A stretch of DNA of 64,000 bases from Sneathiella sp. P13V-1 (GTDB lineage Bacteria; Pseudomonadota; Alphaproteobacteria; Sneathiellales; Sneathiellaceae): assembly GCF_015143595.1 (NCBI RefSeq), contig NZ_WYEU01000002.1:930001-994000 (forward strand), in the 5' to 3' direction. Below, in pieces: positions 45,557-52,863 of the stretch; position 1 is the first letter of the stretch; the number at the start of each line of letters is the position of its first letter. The notes beneath the pieces are model-generated. The model was not told the origin of the DNA. It did no database searches and was given only the letters and a program-made list of their open reading frames with translations. The position numbers and the translations under genes were made by a program.

Positions 45557-46360
45557 ATGTCCATTCTGGAATATTCAATCAGTGATCATATTGCCCTGAT
45601 CAAACTTAACCGGCCAGAAGCCCGCAACGCACTTAATCCGGAAATGGTGGTGCGCCTTGCTGATGCCTTTAAGGATGCCCGTGACAACGAGGATGTTCGG
45701 GTCATCGTCCTTACAGGTGAAGGATCCACTTTCTGTGCGGGTGCCGACCTTGGGGAATTGATCCCTATTATCTCTGGGGCGAAAGAGCCAAAGGACGAAT
45801 GGGATGAACGCGTTGCGGAAAACCGCAACTTGATCTTCGAAGCCTTGCTTCGTGATTTTGACACGGAAAAACCGGTTATCGCAGCAGTTCAGGGTCACGC
45901 CATCGCGGGTGGGTTGGAAATCCTGCAAGGGACAGATATTCGTGTCGCGGGACCGGATTTAAAATTTGGTGTTCAGGAAGTGAAATGGGCGATCTTCCCG
46001 GGCGGTGGATCAACCGTTCGCATGCCACGCCAAATGCCCTACGCCAAAGCAATGGAACTCTTGCTGACAGGAGATTTGATCCTGTCTGATGAGGCCAAAG
46101 AGATCGGATTCCTGAATTACGTCGTACCGGCTGATGAAGTTCTGAACAAAGCCATGGAAATCGCCCGAAAAATAGCGGCAAACGGCCCAATTGCCGTGAA
46201 AGCCATTCGGGCGTCAGTGCGCGCCTGTTCTGGGGTCGAAGAAAAAGAAGCCTTAAAAATCGAAACCAAACACGCAAACCCCGTTTTTGCCACAGAAGAC
46301 GCCCGCGAAGGCCCCCGTGCCTTCATGGAAAAAAGAAAACCGGTTTACAAAGGCAAGTAA
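45557..46360 (+). CDS. Enoyl-CoA hydratase/isomerase (crotonase family)
   Basis: 267 residues. Oxyanion-hole motifs GEGSTFCAGADLGELI and GHAIAGGLEILQGTD, then VKWAIFPGGGSTVRMPRQM. The loop FPGGGST is of the hydratase type, although Lys-Trp-Ala precedes it where Glu is often found. AAGGGGG precedes the ATG. Last gene of the operon, 20 bases after the thiolase-like gene; together they would shorten an acyl-CoA. Confidence 0.87.
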   Translation: MSILEYSISDHIALIKLNRPEARNALNPEMVVRLADAFKDARDNEDVRVIVLTGEGSTFCAGADLGELIPIISGAKEPKDEWDERVAENRNLIFEALLRDFDTEKPVIAAVQGHAIAGGLEILQGTDIRVAGPDLKFGVQEVKWAIFPGGGSTVRMPRQMPYAKAMELLLTGDLILSDEAKEIGFLNYVVPADEVLNKAMEIARKIAANGPIAVKAIRASVRACSGVEEKEALKIETKHANPVFATEDAREGPRAFMEKRKPVYKGK

Positions 46361-46375
46361 ACTTCATTTAAAATC

Positions 46376-46391
46376 TGATAGTTAACTATCA
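46376..46391. promoter_or_regulatory. Perfect 16-bp palindrome upstream of nasT
   Basis: TGATAGTTAACTATCA, fully symmetric, in the gap between the enoyl-CoA hydratase gene and nasT. Too short a loop for a terminator; more likely a protein site. Confidence 0.4.
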
Positions 46392-46404
46392 TTGATTAAA
46401 TTAT

Positions 46405-46435
46405 GTGCAATGCAGTATTTATTTTTGCATTGCAC
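46405..46435. promoter_or_regulatory. Long inverted repeat upstream of nasT
   Basis: Perfect 10-bp arms GTGCAATGCA and TGCATTGCAC around an 11-base AT spacer. The arm sequence TGCAYTGCACAA recurs as a tight palindrome directly after nasS (48243-48259). Could be an operator or, in RNA, a stem-loop in the nasT leader. Confidence 0.5.
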
Positions 46436-46445
46436 AACTTTTTTG

Positions 46446-46467
46446 CATACGCAAAGATATGCGTATG
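46446..46467 (+). promoter_or_regulatory. Hairpin over the nasT start codons
   Basis: Stem CATACGCA/TGCGTATG with a six-base loop AAGATA. Both candidate nasT ATGs (46459, 46465) are within it. NasT belongs to the ANTAR family, which binds pairs of hexaloop hairpins in RNA, so feedback on its own message is conceivable. Confidence 0.45.
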
Positions 46468-47061
46468 TCTAGTTCTTCTATTTCGGTCCTCATTCTGGAT
46501 GAAAATCAAATACGCGCTTCGATAATCGAGGCGGGACTGAAGGATGCCGGACACGAAGATGTTACCATCCTGACTAGTTCGGTAGGTATTGCCCGCGAAA
46601 TTGAAAATCTGGATCCGGACGTGATCGTCATCGATCTGGAAAACCCCAATCGCGACATGTTGGAAGCCATGTTTCAACTTTCCAAAAGCGTGAAACGTCC
46701 CGTTGCCATGTTTGTTGATCAATCTGACGATGCTTCCCTTGTCGCAGCAGTGGAGGCAGGCGTATCCGCATACATTGTTGATGGTCTTAAAAAGGAACGT
46801 GTGAAACCCATTTTGGATCTGGCCATTCTTCGTTTTAACGCTTTTGCCAGAATGGAAAGTGATCTGGCTAAAGCACAGGAAGAACTTAAAGGTCGTAAAG
46901 TCATTGACCAGGCGAAAGCCATCCTGATGAAAAATAAGGGCCTTAGTGAAGATGAAGCATATAAGCTTTTGCGCAAAACGGCGATGAGTCAGAACATAAA
47001 AATATCCGATGTCGCGCAAAGCCTTGTGACCGCAGCCAACCTTCTAGGCCCAGGAAATTAA
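46459..47061 (+). CDS. nasT: NasT, ANTAR-domain antiterminator of nitrate assimilation
   Basis: 200 residues from the ATG at 46459; the ATG at 46465 is equally possible and neither has a clear ribosome site. The N-terminal receiver-like domain (SVLILDENQIRASIIEAGL) is followed by a helical linker and the C-terminal ANTAR domain VIDQAKAILMKNKGLSEDEA, YKLLRKTAMSQN. NasT binds leader RNA of nitrate assimilation operons and prevents termination; NasS holds it inactive without nitrate or nitrite. The gene is followed after 2 bases by nasS. An attenuator-like leader before nrtA is its expected target. Confidence 0.93.
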   Translation: MRMSSSSISVLILDENQIRASIIEAGLKDAGHEDVTILTSSVGIAREIENLDPDVIVIDLENPNRDMLEAMFQLSKSVKRPVAMFVDQSDDASLVAAVEAGVSAYIVDGLKKERVKPILDLAILRFNAFARMESDLAKAQEELKGRKVIDQAKAILMKNKGLSEDEAYKLLRKTAMSQNIKISDVAQSLVTAANLLGPGN

Positions 47062-47063
47062 AT

Positions 47064-48242
47064 ATGTCCAATCAACTTCCCAAAATATGCGCCGGGTTCC
47101 TCCCCCTCAACGATGCGGCCATTTTAATTGCGGCAAAAGAACTGGGGTTCGATAAAGAACAAGGATTTAGCCTGGACCTAATAAAAGAAAACTCCTGGGC
47201 AAACATTCGAGATCGAATGGCAATTGGTCATTTTCAAATGGCTCAAATGCTGGCCCCCATGCCAGTTGCCGCAAGTATGGGGCTAAGCCCCCTGCCACTT
47301 GATATCATTGCCCCAATGGCACTTGGCGTTGGTGGTAATGCGATAACCGTATCAACTGCCCTCTCGCATGAAATCCGCTCAATAGCTGGTGAAACCAATC
47401 TGTCTGCAAAAGAGACCGGACAGGCGCTGGCAGAAGTTGTTGCTAGTCGAAAATCAAACAACAATACATCACCACTTTGCTTCGGTGTCGTGCACCCCTA
47501 TTCCAGTCATAACTACGACCTTCGCTACTGGCTTGCGGCTTCCGGCATACAACCGGATGACGACATACAAATTGTCATCATGCCCCCGGCTATGCTCCCC
47601 GCCGCGTTGGAGGCCGGAAACATAGATGGGTATTGTGTGGGGGAGCCTTGGAACAGTATAGGTGTTGAAAAAGGTGTCGGAGAAATTCTGACAGTCAAAA
47701 GCAACATTTGGCGCCACAGTCCTGAGAAAATCTTGGGTGTATCAAAAGGTTTTGCCGAAGAGGAGCCGGAACTCCTACGCGCAGCTATCCGCGCTTTCTA
47801 CATTTCAGCCAAATGGTGTCAGGACAGCACCAATCATTGCGAACTTGCAGACCTTTTATCGCAAGACAAGTATATCGGTCAGCCGTCAGACATCATCATT
47901 CGTGCCCTGTCAGGTAATCTGAAGATAGACGACCAAAAATCCGTCACGATTGAGGGCTTTTTTGACCCTTATAAAGATCAGGCAACCTACCCCTGGCAAA
48001 GTCATGCACTTTGGTTTTATACCCAGATCCAAAGATGGCGGGGCAACAGCTGGGATGAAGAGCAAGCCACAGCAGCCATGCACTCTTTCAGGCCAGATAT
48101 TTATATCGAAGCACTGAAACCGTTGGCTGAAAACCTCCCGACGGCAGTCAGCAAAATAGAAACATCTGCAAATTTCTTTGATGGCAGGGTTTTTGATCCT
48201 GATCACGCAGACACGTACCTTTCTGATGACCAGGCTTTATAA
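47064..48242 (+). CDS. nasS: NasS, cytoplasmic nitrate sensor
   Basis: 392 residues, related over its length to the nitrate-binding protein NrtA/CmpA but with no signal peptide: it begins directly with PKICAGFLPLNDAAILIAAK. Shared segments include VHPYSSHNYDLRYWLAASGI and [20 protein letters not shown], which also occur in NrtA downstream. Known NasS proteins bind nitrate or nitrite and then release NasT. Adjacent to nasT and thus its partner. Confidence 0.93.
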   Translation: MSNQLPKICAGFLPLNDAAILIAAKELGFDKEQGFSLDLIKENSWANIRDRMAIGHFQMAQMLAPMPVAASMGLSPLPLDIIAPMALGVGGNAITVSTALSHEIRSIAGETNLSAKETGQALAEVVASRKSNNNTSPLCFGVVHPYSSHNYDLRYWLAASGIQPDDDIQIVIMPPAMLPAALEAGNIDGYCVGEPWNSIGVEKGVGEILTVKSNIWRHSPEKILGVSKGFAEEEPELLRAAIRAFYISAKWCQDSTNHCELADLLSQDKYIGQPSDIIIRALSGNLKIDDQKSVTIEGFFDPYKDQATYPWQSHALWFYTQIQRWRGNSWDEEQATAAMHSFRPDIYIEALKPLAENLPTAVSKIETSANFFDGRVFDPDHADTYLSDDQAL

Positions 48243-48259
48243 TTTGTGCACTGCACAAA
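48243..48259. promoter_or_regulatory. Tight palindrome after nasS
   Basis: TTTGTGCA-C-TGCACAAA begins at the base after the nasS stop. It shares GCAYTGCACAA with the inverted repeat before nasT. No T-tract, so not a classical terminator. Confidence 0.45.
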
Positions 48260-48387
48260 AAAACATCAAAAATCACGATCGCGCCAAAAATTTAGACACT
48301 TTTCACTGTTATTCAGTTTAGGCCATACATCCAGAAAAACACTCTACCTATTTGTTTTTATTAATAATAATCAGACGTAGAGCAAAC

Positions 48388-48404
48388 TGGCACACTTCTC
48401 GCAA
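48388..48404 (+). promoter_or_regulatory. Sigma-54 (-24/-12) promoter of the nitrate operon
   Basis: TGGCAC at 48388-48393 and GCA at 48401-48403 give the invariant GG and GC exactly 10 bases apart. Transcription would start near 48414-48416 and yield a leader of about 130 bases before nrtA. RpoN promoters are usual for nitrogen assimilation; I see no clear NtrC palindrome nearby. Confidence 0.75.
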
Positions 48405-48440
48405 ATAAAGAAACAGATCAGCGACGATCAAAAAATTTAA

Positions 48441-48530
48441 GGATATCCGACGTTGGGTATCTCTCTGGCAACGCCGCCTTACCCAGCATGGTATCCGCAA
48501 GAACCGTGTGAAGGGTTTGGCGGTTTTTTT
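48441..48530 (+). terminator. Attenuator-like leader with intrinsic terminator before nrtA
   Basis: A first hairpin, GATATCC/GGGTATC with hexaloop GACGTT (48442-48461), a weak second hexaloop hairpin TACC/GGTA (48480-48493), and a terminator: CCGC and AACC pairing with GGTT and GCGG (48495-48523) followed by seven T. Alternative pairs GGATA (48441-48445) with TATCC (48492-48496) and GGGTA (48455-48459) with TACCC (48480-48484) would break the terminator stem. Such leaders are the known targets of NasT-type ANTAR proteins. Confidence 0.7.
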
Positions 48531-48546
48531 ATTTAAGGAGATTTGA

Positions 48547-49941
48547 ATGCCTCTCTTTCAGACCATAAGACGCACGACACTGGCGGTCATTGGCGCAGGC
48601 TTGCTTTCCGTAACTTCCGCATCCTTTGTTCAGGCAGAAATGCTGGACGTTGAGAAAGACGAACTTAAGTTTGGCTTTATCAAATTAACTGATATGGCGC
48701 CTCTCGCGATTGCCTATGAAAAAGGGTATTTCGAAGATGAAGGTTTGTTTGTAACGCTGGAGCCTCAAGCAAACTGGAAGGTTCTTCTGGATCGCGTGAT
48801 TACAGGTGAATTAGATGGCGCGCACATGCTGGCAGGACAACCGCTTGCCGCCACAATCGGGTATGGCACCAAAGCACATATCGTCACCCCATTTTCTATG
48901 GACCTGAACGGCAACGGCATCACGGTTTCCAACGAAATCTGGGAAATGATGAAAGAACATATCCCAACAGGTGCAGATGGGAAACCGGTACACCCTGTAA
49001 AAGCTGACGCCTTGAAACCGGTTGTCGAGAAATTCAAAGAAGAAGGAAAACCGTTTAACATGGGCATGGTCTTCCCGGTCTCAACCCACAATTATGAACT
49101 TCGGTATTGGCTGGCCTCTGGCGGTATTCACCCTGGATTTTATTCAACAGATGACGTGAGCGGACAAATTGCAGCTGACGCACTTCTTTCTGTGACACCA
49201 CCACCGCAGATGCCTGCAACTTTGGAAGCAGGAACTATCTACGGATATTGCGTGGGTGAACCTTGGAACCAGGCGGCTGTGTTTAAAGGCATCGGTGTTC
49301 CAGTTATCACCGATTATGAAATCTGGAAGAACAATCCAGAAAAAGTATTTGGTCTCACCAAGGAATTTACGGAAAAAAACCCGAATACCACTCTTGCTTT
49401 GACCAAAGCCCTTATTCGTGCGGCCAAATGGCTTGATGAAGGCGACAACGCCAACCGCATGGAAGCCGTGGAAATTCTATCCCGCCCTGAATATGTGGGC
49501 GCAGACAAAGAAGTCATCGCCAACTCCATGACAGGTTCATTTGAATATGAAAAAGGCGACAAACGCGAAGTCCCTGACTTCAATGTCTTCTACCGTTATT
49601 TCGCAACCTACCCATACTACTCCGACGCTGTTTGGTATCTGACACAAATGCGTCGCTGGGGCCAGATTGCGGATCACAAAGATGACGCTTGGTATGACGA
49701 CGTCGCCAAATCTGTATACCTGCCTGACACATACCTGAAAGCCGCAAAAATGCTGGTGGAAGAAGGCCACGTAGAGAAAGCTGATTTCCCATGGGATACA
49801 GATGGTTATCGTGAACCAACAAGTGCCTTTATTGACGGCATTACATACGATGGCAGAAAACCAAACGCCTATATCGATGCCCAGAATATCGGTCTGAAAT
49901 CCAAACAAATCATCAAAGATGGTGTTGCCGTAGAAGGCTAA
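48547..49941 (+). CDS. nrtA: NrtA, periplasmic nitrate-binding protein
   Basis: 464 residues, ATG with AAGGAG 7 bases upstream. Signal peptide about 1-30 (two Arg then a hydrophobic core, cleavage near VQAEM). The mature part follows the CmpA/NrtA family: [40 protein letters not shown] and [20 protein letters not shown]. It delivers nitrate or nitrite to the NrtB permease. First structural gene of the operon behind the sigma-54 promoter and leader; a 10-bp hairpin lies after its stop. Confidence 0.94.
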   Translation: MPLFQTIRRTTLAVIGAGLLSVTSASFVQAEMLDVEKDELKFGFIKLTDMAPLAIAYEKGYFEDEGLFVTLEPQANWKVLLDRVITGELDGAHMLAGQPLAATIGYGTKAHIVTPFSMDLNGNGITVSNEIWEMMKEHIPTGADGKPVHPVKADALKPVVEKFKEEGKPFNMGMVFPVSTHNYELRYWLASGGIHPGFYSTDDVSGQIAADALLSVTPPPQMPATLEAGTIYGYCVGEPWNQAAVFKGIGVPVITDYEIWKNNPEKVFGLTKEFTEKNPNTTLALTKALIRAAKWLDEGDNANRMEAVEILSRPEYVGADKEVIANSMTGSFEYEKGDKREVPDFNVFYRYFATYPYYSDAVWYLTQMRRWGQIADHKDDAWYDDVAKSVYLPDTYLKAAKMLVEEGHVEKADFPWDTDGYREPTSAFIDGITYDGRKPNAYIDAQNIGLKSKQIIKDGVAVEG

Positions 49942-49952
49942 CCCTTACCAGA

Positions 49953-49976
49953 CCGGATGCGGCTCGCCGCATCCGG
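49953..49976 (+). other. Strong hairpin between nrtA and nrtB
   Basis: Perfect 10-bp stem CCGGATGCGG/CCGCATCCGG with tetraloop CTCG, 11 bases after the nrtA stop and without T-tract. Typical place for an mRNA-stabilising structure that keeps the binding-protein message more abundant than the permease message. Confidence 0.75.
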
Positions 49977-50011
49977 AAACACTCGAATTCAATCAAGTAC
50001 AGGACCCCATC

Positions 50012-51103
50012 ATGTCTGATCAAAGCGTAACACCGGATAAGCTTGACACTGCTCTGGACAAATCACAAACTCGGGAAAAAATCTTCACATTGATTTCTAA
50101 GATGGAAGGTTGGCTCAATGCCTTAGGTCTGGTCTGGCTCACACCCCTTTTACGTCTAGCCGCCGGTGACAATCCAAAAGAACAACTTAACGAACTTAAG
50201 AAAGTTCTAGTCATTCCACTTTGTGGCATTGCGCTTTTCATCGTCGCATGGGCAGTTCTTGCACCGAAAGTCCATACCTCACTGGGCGCAATCCCTGGAC
50301 CTGTACAGGTTCTGGAACAAGCTGGAAATCTGGTAGATGACCACTTCCGTGAACGCGCTAAAGCAGATGCGTTTTATGAACGTCAGGATGCACGTAATGC
50401 AAAATTGATTGCGGCAGGCAAGGCGGATAAAGTCAAACACCGTCAATATACTGGCAAACCAACCTATTTTGATCAAATTATTACTTCATTGCTGACTGTT
50501 GGATTGGGCTTTCTGGTAGGAACAGTTCTTGCTGTGCCCCTAGGCATCGCCTCTGGCCTGTCTCGCACTGTAAATGGTGCCATCAACCCGCTTATCCAAA
50601 TCTTCAAACCGGTCTCCCCTCTGGCTTGGCTGCCGATTGTGACCATGATTGTCTCTGCTCTTTACGTAAATCCAAGTGACCTGCTTCCAAAGTCACTGGT
50701 GATTTCCGCAATCACAGTAACGCTCTGCTCTCTGTGGCCCACACTGATTAATACTGCCCTTGGCGTGTCATCCATCGACAAAGACCTGATTAACGTGAGC
50801 AAGGTTCTGCAGCTTCCAACCCCGCAGACCATCACCAAACTGGTTCTCCCTTCCGCCCTCCCCCTTATTTTCACCGGTCTTCGCCTATCCTTGGGTGTTG
50901 GATGGATGGTTTTGATTGCAGCGGAAATGCTGGCGCAGAACCCAGGCCTTGGAAAATTCGTTTGGGATGAGTTCCAAAATGGCTCTTCTCAATCCCTGGC
51001 GAAAATCATGGTGGCTGTTTTGACCATCGGTATCATTGGCTTCCTTCTGGATCGCGTCATGTATGCGCTTCAACAGGCCTTCACTTTTACATCCAACCGA
51101 TAA
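50012..51103 (+). CDS. nrtB: NrtB, nitrate ABC transporter permease
   Basis: 363 residues, longer than common NrtB proteins of under 300. A soluble N-terminal part is followed by a membrane helix near 68-90 (LVIPLCGIALFIVAWAVLAP), a charged loop (RERAKADAFYERQDARNAKL) and the permease core with the EAA-like segment KVLQLPTPQTITKLVLPSAL. It forms the channel for nitrate import. The next gene begins 15 bases downstream with GGAGG. Confidence 0.92.
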   Translation: MSDQSVTPDKLDTALDKSQTREKIFTLISKMEGWLNALGLVWLTPLLRLAAGDNPKEQLNELKKVLVIPLCGIALFIVAWAVLAPKVHTSLGAIPGPVQVLEQAGNLVDDHFRERAKADAFYERQDARNAKLIAAGKADKVKHRQYTGKPTYFDQIITSLLTVGLGFLVGTVLAVPLGIASGLSRTVNGAINPLIQIFKPVSPLAWLPIVTMIVSALYVNPSDLLPKSLVISAITVTLCSLWPTLINTALGVSSIDKDLINVSKVLQLPTPQTITKLVLPSALPLIFTGLRLSLGVGWMVLIAAEMLAQNPGLGKFVWDEFQNGSSQSLAKIMVAVLTIGIIGFLLDRVMYALQQAFTFTSNR

Positions 51104-51118
51104 GCTGGAGGCGATGAC

Positions 51119-52852
51119 ATGAGTTTTCTCGAAATTTCCAGCTACAGCAAAAGTTACGGCGAAGGTAAATCCAAAACTTCTGTACTGAAAGACGTCAACC
51201 TGACCGTAGATGAAGGTGAATTTATTGCCATTGTCGGTTTTTCCGGGTCTGGTAAAACAACATTGATTTCAGCTATTGCCGGCCTTATCGATGGTGATGC
51301 TGGTGAGGTTTCTTTCAAAGGAAGCACCGTTACAGGACCGAGCCCGGAACGGGGGGTCGTATTTCAATCCTATTCCCTGATGCCATGGCTTACCGTTGAG
51401 GGGAACATTGCCCTTGCCGTTGGCAGTGTCTTTAAGTCCAAATCCAAATCTGAACGTAAAGACATCGTTCAAAAATACATCGATATGGTGGGCCTATCCC
51501 ACGCTACAGATCGTCGTCCAGCCGAGCTTTCGGGCGGTATGAGACAAAGGGTTGCAGTTGCCCGCGCCCTCGCCATGCAACCTGAACTTCTTCTGATGGA
51601 CGAACCTTTATCAGCCTTGGACGCCCTCACCCGTGCAAAATTGCAGGATGAGTTTGCTGATATTTCTCAAAAAGAGAAAAAAACCATCATCCTGATCACA
51701 AATGATGTGGATGAAGCCATTCTGTTGGCCGACCGGATTATCCCATTGAAGCCAGGACCTGATGCAACACTTGGACCTGATTTCAAAGTGGATATCCCAA
51801 GGCCACGGGATCGAGGGGCAATGAATAACGATCCCGCTTTCATTAAGCTAAGAAGTGAAGTTACTGAGTATCTGATGAATGTGGGTATGGAGCGTGGAGC
51901 TGATCTTGAAAAGGATATCCAGCTTCCAAATGTGACGCCAATTACCCAAAAAGAACTGCCAAAAGCCTATAAAGAAGCTTCTGCCTCTCACCGGCATGAG
52001 AAATTTGTAGAATTCAGTCAAATCACCAAGGTTTATCCAACACCAAAAGGACCGCTCACTGTTGTAGATGGCTTTGATCTGAAGATCAAAAAAGGCGAGT
52101 TCATCACTCTTATTGGCCACTCAGGATGTGGAAAATCCACAGTTCTTTCCATGGCGGCAGGCCTTAACAAAATCACTTCAGGCGGTGTCATTCTGGATGG
52201 AACAGAAGTGGCAGGCGCAGGTCCGGAGCGGGCCGTCGTATTTCAGGCCCCTTCCCTAATGCCTTGGTTATCCGCCTATGACAATGTGTCGTTGGGTGTG
52301 GAGAAAGTCTATCCGGATGCCAACAAGGCAGAACGTAAGGACGTAGTGGAATATTACCTCTCTCGCGTGGGCCTTGCAGATTCCATGCATAAAAGCGCTG
52401 CTGAGCTTTCCAATGGCATGAAGCAGCGGGTGGGAATTGCAAGGGCTTTTGCTCTATCCCCTAAACTCCTTCTACTGGATGAGCCTTTTGGCATGCTGGA
52501 CAGCTTGACCCGTTGGGAGTTGCAAGACGTCTTGATGGACGTTTGGAAGAAAACCCAGGTCACCACCATCTGTGTCACCCATGATGTGGATGAAGCCATC
52601 TTGCTGGCCGACCGTGTGGTCATGATGTCCAACGGACCAAATGCAAAGATCGGCAACATCATGGATGTGGGACTGGAACGTCCACGTTCACGCAAAGAAC
52701 TTTTGGCGCATCCAGATTACTACGCCTACCGCGAAGAGCTTCTTGATTTTCTGGAAGCCTATGAAGGCGGTGCAAACCCAAGCCCGGAATTATTGAAATC
52801 CATTCAGCAAAAACGTGCTGATCGTCTGGCTAATCAACAGCCAGCAGCCTGA
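51119..52852 (+). CDS. Fused double ATPase of the nitrate transporter (NrtC/NrtD-like)
   Basis: 577 residues carrying two complete ABC ATPase domains in one chain, roughly 1-260 and 296-577. Domain 1: Walker A GFSGSGKTT (40-48), signature LSGGM, Walker B LLMDEPLSALD, but Asn in place of the H-loop His (ITNDVDEA). Domain 2: Walker A GHSGCGKST near 332, signature LSNGM with Asn for Gly, Walker B LLLDEPFGMLD and an intact H-loop VTHDVDEA. Thus one composite site is degenerate and the other canonical. It is neither the NrtC form with a binding-protein domain nor a single NrtD. The stop overlaps an ATG by one base. Confidence 0.92.
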   Translation: MSFLEISSYSKSYGEGKSKTSVLKDVNLTVDEGEFIAIVGFSGSGKTTLISAIAGLIDGDAGEVSFKGSTVTGPSPERGVVFQSYSLMPWLTVEGNIALAVGSVFKSKSKSERKDIVQKYIDMVGLSHATDRRPAELSGGMRQRVAVARALAMQPELLLMDEPLSALDALTRAKLQDEFADISQKEKKTIILITNDVDEAILLADRIIPLKPGPDATLGPDFKVDIPRPRDRGAMNNDPAFIKLRSEVTEYLMNVGMERGADLEKDIQLPNVTPITQKELPKAYKEASASHRHEKFVEFSQITKVYPTPKGPLTVVDGFDLKIKKGEFITLIGHSGCGKSTVLSMAAGLNKITSGGVILDGTEVAGAGPERAVVFQAPSLMPWLSAYDNVSLGVEKVYPDANKAERKDVVEYYLSRVGLADSMHKSAAELSNGMKQRVGIARAFALSPKLLLLDEPFGMLDSLTRWELQDVLMDVWKKTQVTTICVTHDVDEAILLADRVVMMSNGPNAKIGNIMDVGLERPRSRKELLAHPDYYAYREELLDFLEAYEGGANPSPELLKSIQQKRADRLANQQPAA

Positions 52853-52863
52853 TGGAGGCACAA

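Noticed and set aside
46405-46435. NtrC binding site for the nasT inverted repeat
   Set aside because: Arms and 11-base spacing do not fit the shorter GCAC-N5-6-GTGC type consensus of NtrC.
46405-46458. A GTG start for nasT at 46405
   Set aside because: It would translate the inverted repeat into a Cys-rich leader with no likeness to NasT; the receiver domain begins right after the ATGs at 46459/46465.
46396-47019. A 207-codon open frame on the minus strand over nasT
   Set aside because: Antisense to nasT, whose ANTAR domain is unmistakable; no recognisable motif in the other strand.
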